DNA from: Bradyrhizobium oligotrophicum S58
Lineage (GTDB): Bacteria > Pseudomonadota > Alphaproteobacteria > Rhizobiales > Xanthobacteraceae
NCBI RefSeq assembly: GCF_000344805.1
Contig: NC_020453.1
Coordinates: forward strand, 3,567,001-3,631,000
DNA length: 64,000 bases
Direction: 5' to 3'
In this document: one piece after another, positions 63,802 through 64,000 of the stretch
Layout: each line of letters opens with the position of its first letter
How positions within the stretch are numbered: position 1 is the stretch's first letter
Made by a program: the position numbers and the translations under genes
The notes under the pieces: generated by a model
What the model saw: only the letters and a program-made list of their open reading frames with translations
Databases searched by the model: none
What the model was told of the DNA's origin: nothing

Positions 63802-64000
63802 ATGCTGACGATCGAGGCCAACGGTGCCAGGATTCCAGCTTTGGGTCTGGGAACCTGGGAATTGCGCGGGCGCACCTGCGCCCGCATCGTCGAGCAGGCG
63901 CTCACCCTCGGCTATCGGCACATCGACACCGCCCAGGTCTATGAGAACGAGCAGGAGGTCGGCGAAGGCCTGCGCGCTTCCCACGTCAGGCGCAGCGAGG
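63802..64000 (+). CDS. Aldo/keto reductase, N-terminal part (runs off edge)
   Basis: 66 codons to the window end. NGARIPALGLGTWELRG is the usual AKR N terminus. HIDTAQVYENEQEVGEGL contains the catalytic Asp and Tyr of the family. NADPH-dependent reduction of aldehydes/ketones is the known role; the substrate is not inferable. GGAGG lies 9 nt before ATG 63802. The cofactor-binding C terminus is outside the window. Confidence 0.88.
   Translation, partial: MLTIEANGARIPALGLGTWELRGRTCARIVEQALTLGYRHIDTAQVYENEQEVGEGLRASHVRRSE

Overview
The window is GC-rich alphaproteobacterial chromosome. Gene content and codon use point to a Bradyrhizobium-like rhizobium: a rhizobial-type RTX acyltransferase, an IS256-family remnant, a dispersed intergenic repeat of the Bradyrhizobium type, and TTAA-N7-TTAAC boxes of the CtrA type. 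This assignment is inference from gene style; no rRNA or marker gene is present.

Left part (1-39 kb) is a type I secretion locus. After a partial membrane protein leaving the left edge and a poorly coding gap come an HlyB-type ABC exporter (1125-3251), an overlapping HlyD-type adaptor (3238-4692), an HlyC-type lysine acyltransferase (5078-5674), an unrecognised 171-aa protein (5878-6393), and, coupled to it by a TGATG overlap, one uninterrupted reading frame of 31,938 bp encoding a 10,645-residue RTX protein. That protein has a lower-GC, toxin-like head with hydrophobic segments, then about 25 RTX/haemolysin-type units interrupted by an L-type lectin module and a DUF642-like module. Cadherin/tandem-95 blocks follow, then ten 97-aa LPSWL/GTPP repeats, eight Ca-loop units with an exact 354-bp core period, and a secretion-type C terminus. 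Exporter, adaptor, activator and substrate are therefore together; only the TolC-type outer-membrane channel is missing from the window.

An IS256-family remnant separates this operon from a second, convergent RTX/VCBS protein (44296-39161, 1711 aa) with a CtrA-type box in its promoter. Divergent from it is a hybrid sensor kinase (44972-47458). A 1.3-kb low-coding stretch containing a dispersed repeat leads to an AT-rich XRE regulator and two orphan proteins (49280-50251; 50428-50823, secreted).

From 51 kb on the content is ordinary chromosome: a LysR regulator divergent from an NAD(P)-binding epimerase-like protein; a GH13 amylase-family enzyme; an XRE-cupin regulator divergent from an amidase-RidA-amino-acid oxidase operon; a small membrane protein; two paralogous polysaccharide deacetylases; the Mg transporter MgtE; a small HTH protein behind a second CtrA-type box; and the start of an aldo/keto reductase running off the right edge.

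The best candidate for an undescribed system is the five-gene unit exporter-adaptor-acyltransferase-171-aa protein-giant RTX. It joins HlyC-type activation logic to a roughly 1-MDa adhesin-like body with built-in lectin modules.
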